Shown: piece after piece, positions 44,120 to 53,900 of the stretch
Position numbering within the stretch: position 1 is the first letter of the stretch
Layout: each line of letters starts with the position of its first letter
DNA from: Duncaniella freteri
Lineage (GTDB): Bacteria > Bacteroidota > Bacteroidia > Bacteroidales > Muribaculaceae
Direction: 5' to 3'
Length of the DNA: 64,000 nucleotides
Assembly: GCF_004766125.1 (NCBI RefSeq)
Contig: NZ_SJSA01000001.1
Coordinates: forward strand, 1,054,001 to 1,118,000
Program-made: the position numbers and the translations under genes
The notes under the pieces: generated by a model
The model's input: only the letters and a program-made list of their open reading frames with translations
Databases searched by the model: none
Told to the model about the DNA's origin: nothing

Positions 44120-44760
44120 AATGGATCAACAGTAATGACGATTATTTCCTGCGGGACTTCAGCGACAAAAACAAAGCTGAGAAGAACACAGGAGACAACA
44201 CCGGCAGTGACAGCAATGCCACTGTCCAACCCAACGTAGGACAAGAGGACACATCACCCTCTGACAGCGGAAACACAACCGCATCAACCAACGAATTCTC
44301 ATTCCCTGGCTCATCGGCACCAACCCAGAGCTCCGGACGAAGAGATGAGCCAGCCATCCAACAGGAACCACCTATAAAAAAACGCCGTCGCGCACGCAGG
44401 CGACTCATATGGTTCTTCCTTATAGTGGCAATTATGCTCTCGGTAGCATTCCACATACGCTACTACGTGCCGTACACATCCGACACCAAGACTACCGGCT
44501 ACATAACGCTCGTCGAAAGACGCGGACTTTTCTTCAAGACCTATGAAGGAGAGATGATATCCGAAAGCCACCTCAACGACACATCGCAGATCTATTCGCG
44601 CGACTTCTACTTCTCTATCCCCAACGACTCTCTGGGACACCTCATCCAGTCCTATCAGGGCACAGGGCAGAAAGTGACCCTCACGACACAGAAATATTAC
44701 GGCACTCTGCCCTGGCGCGGCTCTCAAAGGATAGTGGTGACAGGCGTGTCAGCCAAGTAA
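44116..44760 (+). CDS. Single-span membrane protein with disordered cytoplasmic N-terminus
   Basis: I do not recognise a named family. The 214 residues comprise a hydrophilic region rich in Ser, Thr, Asn, Gly and Asp (about 15-78), a basic patch (KKRRRARRRL), a single membrane span (about 94-112), and an outer beta-rich domain (TTGYITLVERRGLFFKTYEGEM, then QKVTLTTQKYYGTLPWRGSQRIVVTG). The ATG overlaps the stop of the preceding gene, so it is translationally coupled. The basic patch before the span sets an N-in topology. Confidence 0.75.
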   Translation: MKWINSNDDYFLRDFSDKNKAEKNTGDNTGSDSNATVQPNVGQEDTSPSDSGNTTASTNEFSFPGSSAPTQSSGRRDEPAIQQEPPIKKRRRARRRLIWFFLIVAIMLSVAFHIRYYVPYTSDTKTTGYITLVERRGLFFKTYEGEMISESHLNDTSQIYSRDFYFSIPNDSLGHLIQSYQGTGQKVTLTTQKYYGTLPWRGSQRIVVTGVSAK

Positions 44761-44779
44761 ATGCAGCGACTCCAGCAAA

Positions 44780-46105
44780 ATGGTGTCGGTGCGACATAAA
44801 ATCCAAACGGACAATGAACATCCGCATATCCCCCCCGAAGAATTCCTTGAGACACGCATATCGCTCCCTCTCTCCAAGAGCATGAGCGCACGCGCACTCA
44901 TAATAAACGCCCTCACCTCAGGCTCATCACCGCTGCCAAAGGTTGCCGAATGCGATGACACTGACACAATGGTATCGGCACTGCGCGATGACAGCGAATC
45001 CTTGCACCGCACTGTCAACGTAGGAGCGGCAGGGACCACAATGCGCTTCCTGACGGCATATTACGCATGCCGCCCCGGATGTGACATAACCCTTGACGGC
45101 TCGGAACGCATGCGCCAACGCCCCATAAGTGTGCTTGTGGATGCGCTTCGCACACTCGGAGCCGATATAAAGTACATAGGGGAAGAGGGCTACCCGCCAC
45201 TCCGCATACGCGGCAAGAAACTAAAGGGAGGAGAGCTTTCGCTCGTCTCATCCGTGAGCTCACAGTATATATCAGCACTGCTGATGACCGCCCCCGCCAT
45301 GGCTGACGGACTCAAGCTGACCCTTCTTGGGGAAATCACTTCCCGCCCATATATACTCATGACCCTCAGGATGATGAGAGACCACGGAGTGGAAAGCGAA
45401 TTTTATCTCAACACCATAACCATCCCCCCCTCAACTTACAGGGCACCATCCTCGCCTCGCGAGATCGAGGGAGACTGGAGCGCAGCAGCGGCATGGTACG
45501 AGATAGAGGCCCTGTCGGCAGGCGCAGTGACCATCGACAATCTTGTCAACGACTCCTGTCAGGGAGACCGATGCCTTGCCGACATATATTCAAAAATCGG
45601 TGTTGACACCGACTGGGTCGGAGAGGACGGAGGCACCGATCTCCTTGCCAATCCTGACGCGGATGCTCGCGCCAACATAGACTTCTCCGACTGTCCGGAC
45701 CTCGCACAGTATGTCACAGTGACCTGCGTAATGCTCGGAATCCCCTTCAACTTCACCGGGCTTCACACACTCGCCATAAAGGAGACCGACCGCGTGGCAG
45801 CATTGAAGAACGAGCTGACAAAACTCGGGATAATGCTCGACGACAGCATTCCCGGGACACTCCGGTGGGACGGACGCAGAGTACGTATCACCGAAATGCC
45901 GGTATTCGACACCTACAACGACCACCGGATGGCAATGAGTCTTGCACCCATAGCATTATACATCCCCGGGATAATAATCCGCGACGCAGAAGTGGTGACC
46001 AAGAGCTATCCCGGATTCTGGCAGGACCTCAGTTCCGCAGGTTTCTCTATACTTGAGGCAAACGAAGAGGAGCCGTCCGATTCTGAAAAGGAGGGAGACA
46101 AATGA
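44780..46105 (+). CDS. aroA: 3-phosphoshikimate 1-carboxyvinyltransferase (EPSP synthase)
   Basis: This 441-residue enzyme joins shikimate-3-phosphate and PEP in the sixth step of the shikimate pathway. Recognisable are the SKSMSARALII loop, NVGAAGTTMRFLTAYY, DGSERMRQRPI, GDWSAAAAWYEIEAL, KETDRVAALKNEL, and NDHRMAMSLAP. The NVGAAGTTMR motif varies from the usual NAGTAMR, with an extra residue, as seen in Bacteroidetes. It overlaps the following small gene by 4 bp. The rest of the shikimate pathway is not in the window. Confidence 0.94.
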   Translation: MVSVRHKIQTDNEHPHIPPEEFLETRISLPLSKSMSARALIINALTSGSSPLPKVAECDDTDTMVSALRDDSESLHRTVNVGAAGTTMRFLTAYYACRPGCDITLDGSERMRQRPISVLVDALRTLGADIKYIGEEGYPPLRIRGKKLKGGELSLVSSVSSQYISALLMTAPAMADGLKLTLLGEITSRPYILMTLRMMRDHGVESEFYLNTITIPPSTYRAPSSPREIEGDWSAAAAWYEIEALSAGAVTIDNLVNDSCQGDRCLADIYSKIGVDTDWVGEDGGTDLLANPDADARANIDFSDCPDLAQYVTVTCVMLGIPFNFTGLHTLAIKETDRVAALKNELTKLGIMLDDSIPGTLRWDGRRVRITEMPVFDTYNDHRMAMSLAPIALYIPGIIIRDAEVVTKSYPGFWQDLSSAGFSILEANEEEPSDSEKEGDK

Positions 46106-46497
46106 CAGGATCGCTGATAATACTGTCCGTAACCGTCATCGCAGGCATACTGCTATGCCTACATCATAAATACACGACATCCGAGGGAGAGCATGCCGAT
46201 GACCATGCCTCCGCTATGCCCGACGAAAACGACAACGGAGAGCTGTGCTGCGGACGTCATGCCGTGTGCGAGAAAGAATTGTCCCGGCCCGAAGATCTTT
46301 ATTACAACGACGAGGAACTTGACCGCTTCGCAGGACACGACCCTGACAGCTACACCGACGACGAAATCGAAGAATTCCGCGAGATCCTGTACACACTCCG
46401 GCATGACGAGGTGTATGGCTGGGGGGCGGCACTCACTCAACGCAACATCCCTCTGCCCCATCCCCTCCGCGATGAATGGATGATGCTATGTGAATAG
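46102..46497 (+). CDS. Small conserved membrane-anchored protein
   Basis: This 131-residue protein has an N-terminal membrane segment (about 4-20, SLIILSVTVIAGILLCL) and an acidic soluble part with ELCCGRHAVCEKE, a four-Cys cluster (two adjacent, then one seven residues on), and a DDEIEEFREILYTLRHDEVYGW segment. I recognise it only as a conserved Bacteroidales protein. The ATGA overlap with aroA and 19 bp to the permease gene place it in their operon. The Cys pair could bind metal, which is inference. Confidence 0.7.
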   Translation: MTGSLIILSVTVIAGILLCLHHKYTTSEGEHADDHASAMPDENDNGELCCGRHAVCEKELSRPEDLYYNDEELDRFAGHDPDSYTDDEIEEFREILYTLRHDEVYGWGAALTQRNIPLPHPLRDEWMMLCE

Positions 46498-46516
46498 GAG
46501 GGCACTTTGATATCTT

Positions 46517-47338
46517 ATGGAACTGTTTCATTACGACTTCTTTCTCAACGCACTTATAGCCGTGGTGCTTCTGAGCATATCATCGGCAATTATAGGCACC
46601 TACATAGTAAGCCGACGCCTCGTGTCAATCTCCGGAGGAGTCACCCATGCATGCTTCGGCGGACTCGGACTCGGCTACTTCTTAGGGATCAGCCCGGTGG
46701 CAATGGCCGCGGTATTCGCCATAGGCTCATCTCTCGGAGTCCAATGGATGGCAGCACGCCACAGGGTCCGGGAGGACTCAGCCATCGCCGTAATATGGGC
46801 AATCGGCATGGCTGTAGGCACACTGTTCATATTTCTCACTCCGGGATATGTCCCCGAGCTCAATTCATTCCTTTTCGGCAACATCCTCACCATCACGCGC
46901 AGCGATCTATGGGCATTTTTCCTCTTCACTGCCGTGCTGATCATATTCATGTCCCTTCGCTACAGGCAGATAGTGATATGTGCGTTCGATGCCGACTTCG
47001 CCAGGGTCCGCCACCTTCCTGTCACATTCATATCCACTGCCATGACCGTCCTTGTGGCAGTGTGCATAGTTCTCACCATCCGGCTTGTGGGGGTGATGCT
47101 GCTGATGTCGATGCTCTCACTGCCCCAGATGACAGCCGAAGCATTCGTCAGGCGTTTCAGCTCCATAATGTGGCTGTCAATTGCAATCTCACTGCTCTGC
47201 TCTCTCTCGGGACTTCTGCTTGCCACCGTCATCAACGTCCCATGCTCAGCCCTCATAGTACTGACGATGGCGTCAGTCTACATAATAGCACGCATTGCAG
47301 CTGCGATCTCACAAAGATTTTACCGTGAAAACCGTTAA
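46517..47338 (+). CDS. Metal ABC transporter permease (ZnuB/TroC type)
   Basis: This 273-residue membrane protein belongs to the ABC-3 family of Zn2+/Mn2+ permeases. About eight helices are visible, with the family-typical ISGGVTHACFGGLGLGYFLG and VGVMLLMSMLSLPQMTAE coupling segment. The ATPase and the binding protein are not adjacent in this window. It follows the small Cys-containing membrane protein, ahead of the PpiD promoter. Confidence 0.88.
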   Translation: MELFHYDFFLNALIAVVLLSISSAIIGTYIVSRRLVSISGGVTHACFGGLGLGYFLGISPVAMAAVFAIGSSLGVQWMAARHRVREDSAIAVIWAIGMAVGTLFIFLTPGYVPELNSFLFGNILTITRSDLWAFFLFTAVLIIFMSLRYRQIVICAFDADFARVRHLPVTFISTAMTVLVAVCIVLTIRLVGVMLLMSMLSLPQMTAEAFVRRFSSIMWLSIAISLLCSLSGLLLATVINVPCSALIVLTMASVYIIARIAAAISQRFYRENR

Positions 47339-47354
47339 TTTACCTTGTTATCCT

Positions 47355-47385
47355 TTTGGATTATAGCGAAAATATTGTACCTTTG
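47355..47385 (+). promoter_or_regulatory. Promoter of the PpiD-like gene
   Basis: TTTG (47355-47358), a 19-nt spacer and TACCTTTG (47378-47385) match the consensus closely. Transcription would start about 47391, giving a leader of about 75 nt to the ATG at 47466. Confidence 0.7.
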
Positions 47386-47465
47386 TGCGTTAATTGCGCA
47401 AGGAGTCCCCATGCGCACACCTTAGCATACCAAACCGAATAATCAAAAAATCATCTAAACATAGA

Positions 47466-49535
47466 ATGGCAACACTCGAAAAAATCCGTAGCAAGTCAGT
47501 GCTCTTGCTGATCATCGTTGGAGCCGCCTTGCTGGCTTTTGTCATCGGTGACTTCTTCACCTCGGGCCGCACACTCTTCGGCACCGGGACCACTATCGCA
47601 GAGGTAGGAAATCAGAAAGTAGATGTACAGGAATTCCAGCGTCGCGTCCAGGAAGCCTCAGAGCAGGCCCAGCAGAGCGGACAGCGCATCGACAATGCGC
47701 TCTTACAGCAACAGGTGCTTGACGCAATCATCGCCGAGAAGCTCTTCAACCAGGAGGTGCAGAATCTCGGTCTCACGGTCACTGATGCCGAGCTCACAGA
47801 AATGATGGTAGGCAAGAACTCAGCTTACGTCGACCGCATGGTGCAGCAGCAATTAGGGCTCCCTGATGCCGCCACTGCTCACGACATGGCTTTCAACCCC
47901 ACAAAATACGGCATGCCCCAGGAACAGGCAATGCAGCTACAGCAGTACTGGCTGCAAATGGAACAGAGCGTCGAGAAGATGCTCCTCCAGCAGAAGTTCC
48001 AGAACCTCTTCACAGGACTTCTCGCCGCCAACGATCTTGATGCAAAGGCACTCTATGACGAGAACACACCTACAGCCAACATCATCTATGCAAAAAAGGA
48101 CTTCTCATCGCTCAATGATGAAGAATTCCCGGTAGACGGATCTGACATCAAGAAACTCTATGAATCAGAGAAGAACCGCTACGCTCTCACCGAGCCAATG
48201 CGCCTTGTAAACTACATCTCAGTCAACATCATCCCCTCACAGGCCGACATCCTCGCAGGACAGAAGAAAGTCGAGGACGCTATCCTCGCCCTCAACAACC
48301 AGCCAGAGACCCAAGGCCTGAGCGACATGCCTGAATTCGTGGCGGAACGCCAGATGCTATCACAGGCAGATGTCGACAAGCAGGCTCGCCTCAAAAACGC
48401 ACTCGACTCGCTCTCCGTAGGCAACGCGACCCTCGTGAACAAGAGCGGCAACGACTATACCATCGCCAAGCTCATCGGCAAGTCTCAGCAGTCCGACAAA
48501 GTGACACTCGACTTCATGGCGATCCAGGGCACCAAAGCTCAGATCGATTCACTCGCAGGACTCCTCAACGGAGGCGCATCATTCGACTCCATTGCAGCAT
48601 CTCCGCTCGTGGCACAGTCGCAGAAGGACATGGAGGTATCACTCCTTGACGCAAACGCAACCGCCGTAAAAGAGCTCATCGCCAACCGCGCAGAAGGTGT
48701 ATACTTCACCCCTGACACACTCGCTGAGAATGGCCGTATAGTACGCATCGCCAAGCGCAATGCCCCCACTACCGTATATGACATCGCAACAGTAAGCTTC
48801 ACCACCGAGCCCTCCAACGCTACAGTAAACGAACTCGAATCCAAGCTTCAGGATTACGTGTCCACCCACAAGACTGCCCGCGAGTTTGCCGACAGCGCAC
48901 AGGCAGGCGGTTATACTGTATTCCCCTTCTACATCTCAGCTTCCAGCCCATCAATGGGCAATATCTCTGACAGCCACTCCGCAGTAGCATGGGCAATGGA
49001 TGCCGACAAGGGTGACGTGTCACAGATATTCGGCGACCTGCAAAGCGGCACATTCCTCGCTGTGGCTCTTGAGGACATCTACGACGACTATACTCCCACC
49101 CGCGACCCGCAGCTCAATGACGCACTCGCACGTCGTGTACGCAATGACAAGAAGGCAGCCAAGCTCATCGCTGACTACGCCGGAAAAGCGAATGACATAG
49201 CAGGCTACGCCAAACTCATGGGTGCAGAGGTCGACACAACTACCGTAAACTTCGGTCAGCAGTTTGTACCCGGCATAGGCATGGGCGAAAGCGAACTTCA
49301 GGGACGCGTGGCTATAGCCAAGGCAGGCGAACTTGTAGGACCTGTCAAAGGCAACAATGCCGTAATCGTACTTCAGGTGACCGGCATCGACAATGAGGGC
49401 CGCCCCTTCGATGTCAATGAGAATGCAGTGCGCTATATGCAGCAGAGAGGTGCAGCCCGCATGGGAGGCAACCTTCCCGCCATCCTCATCGGCAACAAGA
49501 AAGTAAAGAACAACATGAACACTTTCTACAAGTAA
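47466..49535 (+). CDS. PpiD-like peptidyl-prolyl isomerase/chaperone
   Basis: This 689-residue protein has one N-terminal membrane span (VLLLIIVGAALLAFVIGDFF, about 12-31), then a SurA-type N-terminal domain (QKVDVQEFQRRVQEASEQAQQ, IAEKLFNQEVQNLGLTVTDAEL). Parvulin-like regions follow in the middle and C-terminal parts. PpiD tethers at the inner membrane, facing the periplasm, and assists folding of exported proteins. The start at 47466 is chosen because upstream in-frame codons lie inside the leader. High Ala/Gln content is as usual for the family. Confidence 0.88.
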   Translation: MATLEKIRSKSVLLLIIVGAALLAFVIGDFFTSGRTLFGTGTTIAEVGNQKVDVQEFQRRVQEASEQAQQSGQRIDNALLQQQVLDAIIAEKLFNQEVQNLGLTVTDAELTEMMVGKNSAYVDRMVQQQLGLPDAATAHDMAFNPTKYGMPQEQAMQLQQYWLQMEQSVEKMLLQQKFQNLFTGLLAANDLDAKALYDENTPTANIIYAKKDFSSLNDEEFPVDGSDIKKLYESEKNRYALTEPMRLVNYISVNIIPSQADILAGQKKVEDAILALNNQPETQGLSDMPEFVAERQMLSQADVDKQARLKNALDSLSVGNATLVNKSGNDYTIAKLIGKSQQSDKVTLDFMAIQGTKAQIDSLAGLLNGGASFDSIAASPLVAQSQKDMEVSLLDANATAVKELIANRAEGVYFTPDTLAENGRIVRIAKRNAPTTVYDIATVSFTTEPSNATVNELESKLQDYVSTHKTAREFADSAQAGGYTVFPFYISASSPSMGNISDSHSAVAWAMDADKGDVSQIFGDLQSGTFLAVALEDIYDDYTPTRDPQLNDALARRVRNDKKAAKLIADYAGKANDIAGYAKLMGAEVDTTTVNFGQQFVPGIGMGESELQGRVAIAKAGELVGPVKGNNAVIVLQVTGIDNEGRPFDVNENAVRYMQQRGAARMGGNLPAILIGNKKVKNNMNTFYK

Positions 49536-49583
49536 ACCGCCAGTCAATCTAAAGCAGGAGCAGATAAACTCCGTAAAGCAATA

Positions 49584-49620
49584 ACCACCCCCGCTACAGG
49601 AATCCTGTAGCGGGGGTGGT
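49584..49620. terminator. Strong hairpin after the PpiD-like gene
   Basis: A perfect 17-bp G+C-rich stem (49584-49600 with 49604-49620) with a 3-nt loop follows the stop codon by 48 bp. It lacks a T-run on either side, so it may act as a transcript end or pause rather than a classic terminator. Confidence 0.65.
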
Positions 49621-49750
49621 CCGTCAAATACCATAATTGCCACAGACTGATCACAAGATGGGAAATACATGCCGGAAAAGAGATCCGGGAGAGGATCACA
49701 GCATGATTGATTTCACCATCGTTAACACATATAAAGGTCTGAAAATTAGC

Positions 49751-49782
49751 TTTGGTGCTTTGGAGTATTTTTTGTAACTTTG
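49751..49782 (+). promoter_or_regulatory. trpS promoter
   Basis: TTTG (49751-49754), a 20-nt spacer and TAACTTTG (49775-49782) match the consensus. The start codon lies about 20 nt after the predicted transcription start. No leader peptide or T-box-like structure is present. Confidence 0.7.
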
Positions 49783-49809
49783 CTCCCCAAATAATCCAAC
49801 GATATCGAC

Positions 49810-50871
49810 ATGGAAAATAAAGAAATCGTGCTCTCGGGCATCCGCGCCACGGGCAATCTACATTTGGGCAATTACTATGGTGCACTCAACAAGTTTGTCA
49901 AGATGCAGGATGACTACGACTGCCTCTACTTCATAGCAGACCTTCACGCACTTACCACCAACCCCGACCCCAAGGCTCTACATGAGAATGTGCACAACAT
50001 TCTCGCAGAATACCTCGCCGCAGGAGTCGACCCCGACAAAGCGACAATATTCGTACAGAGCGATGTTCCCGAGATCTCCGAGATGTACCTGCTGCTCAAC
50101 ATGCACGTAGGCATCGGAGAACTGATGCGCACAGCCTCCTTCAAGGACAAGGCACGCAAACAGCTCGGCATCAGCGACGACTCACAGGATATCGAGAAAC
50201 AGATTATCGGGGCTGACACCAACAAGCGTGTCAACGCCGGGCTCCTCACCTATCCCACACTCATGGCTGTTGACATCCTCATACAGAAAGCCCACAAAGT
50301 GCCTGTAGGAAAAGACCAGGAGCAGCACCTGGAGCTGACACGACGTTTCGCACGACGTTTCAACTCATTCTACGGTGTCGACCTCTTCCCCGAACCCGAG
50401 AACTTCAACTTCGGAGACCATGCAGTGAAAGTGCCCGGACTTGACGGCTCAGGAAAGATGGGCAAGAGCGAAGGCAACTGCATCTATCTCGTCGACGATG
50501 AGAAGGTGCTTCGCAAGAAAGTGATGCGTGCAAAGACCGACGAAGGCCCCAAGGAGCCGAACAGCCCTGTGTCGGAACCTGTAGAGAACCTGTTCACACT
50601 ACTTGAGCTGACCTCGGGTCCGGAAATCGTACAGCAGTACAGAGACGCCTATGCCGACTGCTCCATACGTTATGGCGACCTCAAAAAACAGCTTGCCGAG
50701 GATATACTCAAAGTCACCACCCCAATACGCGAACGCTACAATGAGATACGTGCCGACGAGGCATACATAGCAAAAGTGGTGAAACAAGGAGCCGAACGAG
50801 CTCGCGAACGTGCCTCAAAGACACTATCCGAAGTTCGCGAGGCAATGGGCATAATCCGCTTCAAAGGCTAA
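49810..50871 (+). CDS. trpS: Tryptophanyl-tRNA synthetase
   Basis: This 353-residue class I synthetase charges tRNA-Trp. The HIGH-like motif reads NLHLGNYYGAL and the KMSKS motif reads KMGKSEGN (Gly in place of the first Ser). LYFIADLHALT and MLLNMHVGIGELMRTASFKDK match the family. Length is slightly above the short form, as in Bacteroidetes. The DUF2723 gene follows after 38 bp. Confidence 0.95.
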   Translation: MENKEIVLSGIRATGNLHLGNYYGALNKFVKMQDDYDCLYFIADLHALTTNPDPKALHENVHNILAEYLAAGVDPDKATIFVQSDVPEISEMYLLLNMHVGIGELMRTASFKDKARKQLGISDDSQDIEKQIIGADTNKRVNAGLLTYPTLMAVDILIQKAHKVPVGKDQEQHLELTRRFARRFNSFYGVDLFPEPENFNFGDHAVKVPGLDGSGKMGKSEGNCIYLVDDEKVLRKKVMRAKTDEGPKEPNSPVSEPVENLFTLLELTSGPEIVQQYRDAYADCSIRYGDLKKQLAEDILKVTTPIRERYNEIRADEAYIAKVVKQGAERARERASKTLSEVREAMGIIRFKG

Positions 50872-50909
50872 TATAAATCGAGTAAATAAAGCACATAAAG
50901 TAAATACAG

Positions 50910-53900
50910 TTGAAACGATACAATCTCATCAACGACATCTTAGGGTGGGTATGCTTTGCTGTTGCCGCGGTGACATATCTTCTCACCGTAGAGCCTACCG
51001 CAAGCTTCTGGGACTGCCCCGAGTTCATTTCACAAGGCTGTAAACTCGAAGTAGGACACCCTCCGGGCAACCCAATCTTCATGCTTGCAGCACGTTTCTT
51101 CGTCAACTTTGCTTTTGGCGACGTAACCAAAGTGGCCCTTATGGTCAACTCAATGTCGGCACTCCTGTCGGCTGCAACCATACTTCTGCTTTTTTGGACT
51201 ATAACACACCTGGTAAAACGCCTTATAATAAGGGATAACGCCGAAAGGTTATCTCTCACACAGATGCTTGTGATATTCGGTTCTGGAATCTGCGGAGCCT
51301 TGGCTTACACATGGAGTGACACATTCTGGTTCTCGGCTGTCGAGGGTGAGGTGTATGCTTTCTCATCGTTCTGCACAGCATTGGTGTTCTGGCTTATCCT
51401 CAAATGGGAGAACAGAGCCGACCAGCCCCACAGCGACAAATACCTTATACTCATAGCTTATGTGATCGGCATATCGATTGCCGTCCATCTGCTCAACCTC
51501 TTGTGTATACCGGCAATAGGGCTCGTGATATATTACCGTCTGTGGAAGGACACATCCGCAACAGGCTCGCTCATCACGCTTGCAGTATCAGCCATTGTGG
51601 TGGGGCTCATCCTCTACGGACTCGTCCCAGGGTTCATCGAGGTATCACAGTATTTCGAACTCTTCTTTGTCAACACTTTAGGGTTCAGCTACAACGTAGG
51701 CGTGCTCTTCTATGCCATCCTTGCCGTGGCATCATTCATATGGGCGATACGCGAGCTGTACCGACAGACAAGCGTAAAACGCATACGCTGGAGCGTTGCA
51801 CTAAGCATCCTGCTCTCAGGAATCCCGTTCATAGGCAACAGCATGTGGATTCCGGTGGTGATAATGGCAGGGGTGATAGGCTACCTGTTCTGGTCACAAA
51901 AGCTCTCTGTGAGGATACTCAACCTTGTAGTGATGAGCATCTTCGTAATCTTCATAGGCTACTCAAGCTACGCACTTCTGCTCATACGTTCGTCAGCTAA
52001 TCCGCCGATGAATCAGAACGCACCTGACAATGTGTTCGCCCTCGCATCCTACCTCAACCGTGAACAATACGGCGAACGTCCCCTCTTCTATGGGCAGACC
52101 CATCAGTCAAGCATCGTCTACGAGGCAGACCCATCAGGACAGCTCTCCCCGCAATACTCCAACGGTGCGCCCCAATACTCCAAAGTCACCAAATCATCAC
52201 CCGACCAGCCTGACAAATACATATTCCAGGGCTACAAGAAGGACTACCGCATGAGCCCCGAGCTCGACATGCTGTTCCCCCGCATATACAGCGGAGCCCA
52301 CACCCAGGCATATTCCGACTGGATCGGAGGTATCAAGGGCACACCCACAAAAGTAACACAATATGTCGACAGTGAAGGCAATGTGCTACAGTACACCGAC
52401 CGCATAAAGCCCACATTCGGCGAAAGCCTCCGATTCTTCCTCGTTTACCAGCTCAACCACATGTATTGGCGTTATTTCATGTGGAACTTCGCAGGACGTC
52501 AGAATGATATCCAGGGCAACGGAGAAGTCAACCACGGCAACTGGATTTCAGGCATACCGTTCATCGATACCCCACGACTTGGCGACCAGAGCCTCCTCCC
52601 TTACAGTGATGGAGAAGGGAACGCCGGGCACAATGTGTTCTATATGCTCCCGCTCCTGCTCGGCATTATAGGTCTCGGATGGCAGGCATTCGTGTCAAAG
52701 AGAGGTATCGAACAGTTCTGGGTAGTGTTCTTCCTATTCTTCATGACAGGCATAGCCATTGTTCTATACCTGAATCAGACCCCATCACAGCCGCGCGAAC
52801 GAGACTATGCTTTCGCCGGATCATTCTATGCCTTCGCAATATGGATAGGCATGGGTGTAGCCGGAGTATGGAAGATAGTGTGCATGGCTATGACAAAGAA
52901 AACCGCTCCGAAGGCTATCGAGGGGACACCATCGGAAGCCTCCGACTCCGATGACAACGCATATGAGTTCACTGACGGCATAGAGACTCCCATAGAGGAC
53001 AATGTATCGCCGAAAGCGTCTCTGTCAGCCGCCATCATTGCATGCATCATAGGTCTGGCTGTGCCGCTTCAGATGGTGTCACAGACCTGGGACGACCATG
53101 ACCGCTCAGGCAGATATACCACCCGCGACTTCGGCATGAACTACCTCGACTCGGTGGACGAGAACGGAATCATATTCACCAACGGCGACAATGACACATT
53201 CCCCCTCTGGTACGCCCAGGAGGTAGAAGGTCACCGCACCGATGTAAAGGTTGTCAACCTCAGCTACCTCACTACCGACTGGTATGCCAACCAGGTGAAG
53301 CATCCATCCTATGAAGCTGCCGGCATAGAGACTCTCGCCAAACCTGAGGACTATGCATACGACCGCATGAACTTCAACTACTTCGCTACCGATGCCGACA
53401 CATCGGCAGTGCTTGTGGACTCATCGCTCGCACAGCTCTACGACCTTAAGTCAAGCCAGAATGCATGGGGCGCACCGATGATGAAGCATACCAACATGTA
53501 TATCCCTGTCGATGTGAACGCCGCTGTCAAGGCAGGCCGCATCACAGAGAATGAAGCCAGCCATGCCCAGCCGGTTATATCGGTGGATATGAACAACGAT
53601 GCGGAAGCATCAGGCCACGGAGGCATGACCCTCAGCCAAGTGCTGAGCCTCGACATGATCAACACTTCGATCAAGAACGGCTGGAACCGTCCCATCTATT
53701 TCGCCTCAACAGTACCATCGGACTATTACCTCGGACTGCAACCCTATATGCGCTCCACAGGTATGGCTTACGAAATCACTCCGGTGATCAACGACGAAAA
53801 CTCCGACCACGACATCTCAGCAGTAAATACCGACAAGGCTTACCGCAACATCACAGAGAAATTCCGCTGGGGAGGCCTCGACAAGGTAACAGAGCCGGGA

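Noticed and set aside
46507..47328. Open frame of 273 codons overlapping the metal permease gene
   Set aside because: It is a shifted frame of the ZnuB-type permease with a His/Arg/Cys-rich translation and no family signature.
49584..49620. Possible transposon end or attenuator ahead of trpS
   Set aside because: The hairpin is upstream of the trpS promoter, so it cannot regulate that transcript by attenuation; it is better explained as the end of the PpiD-like transcript.
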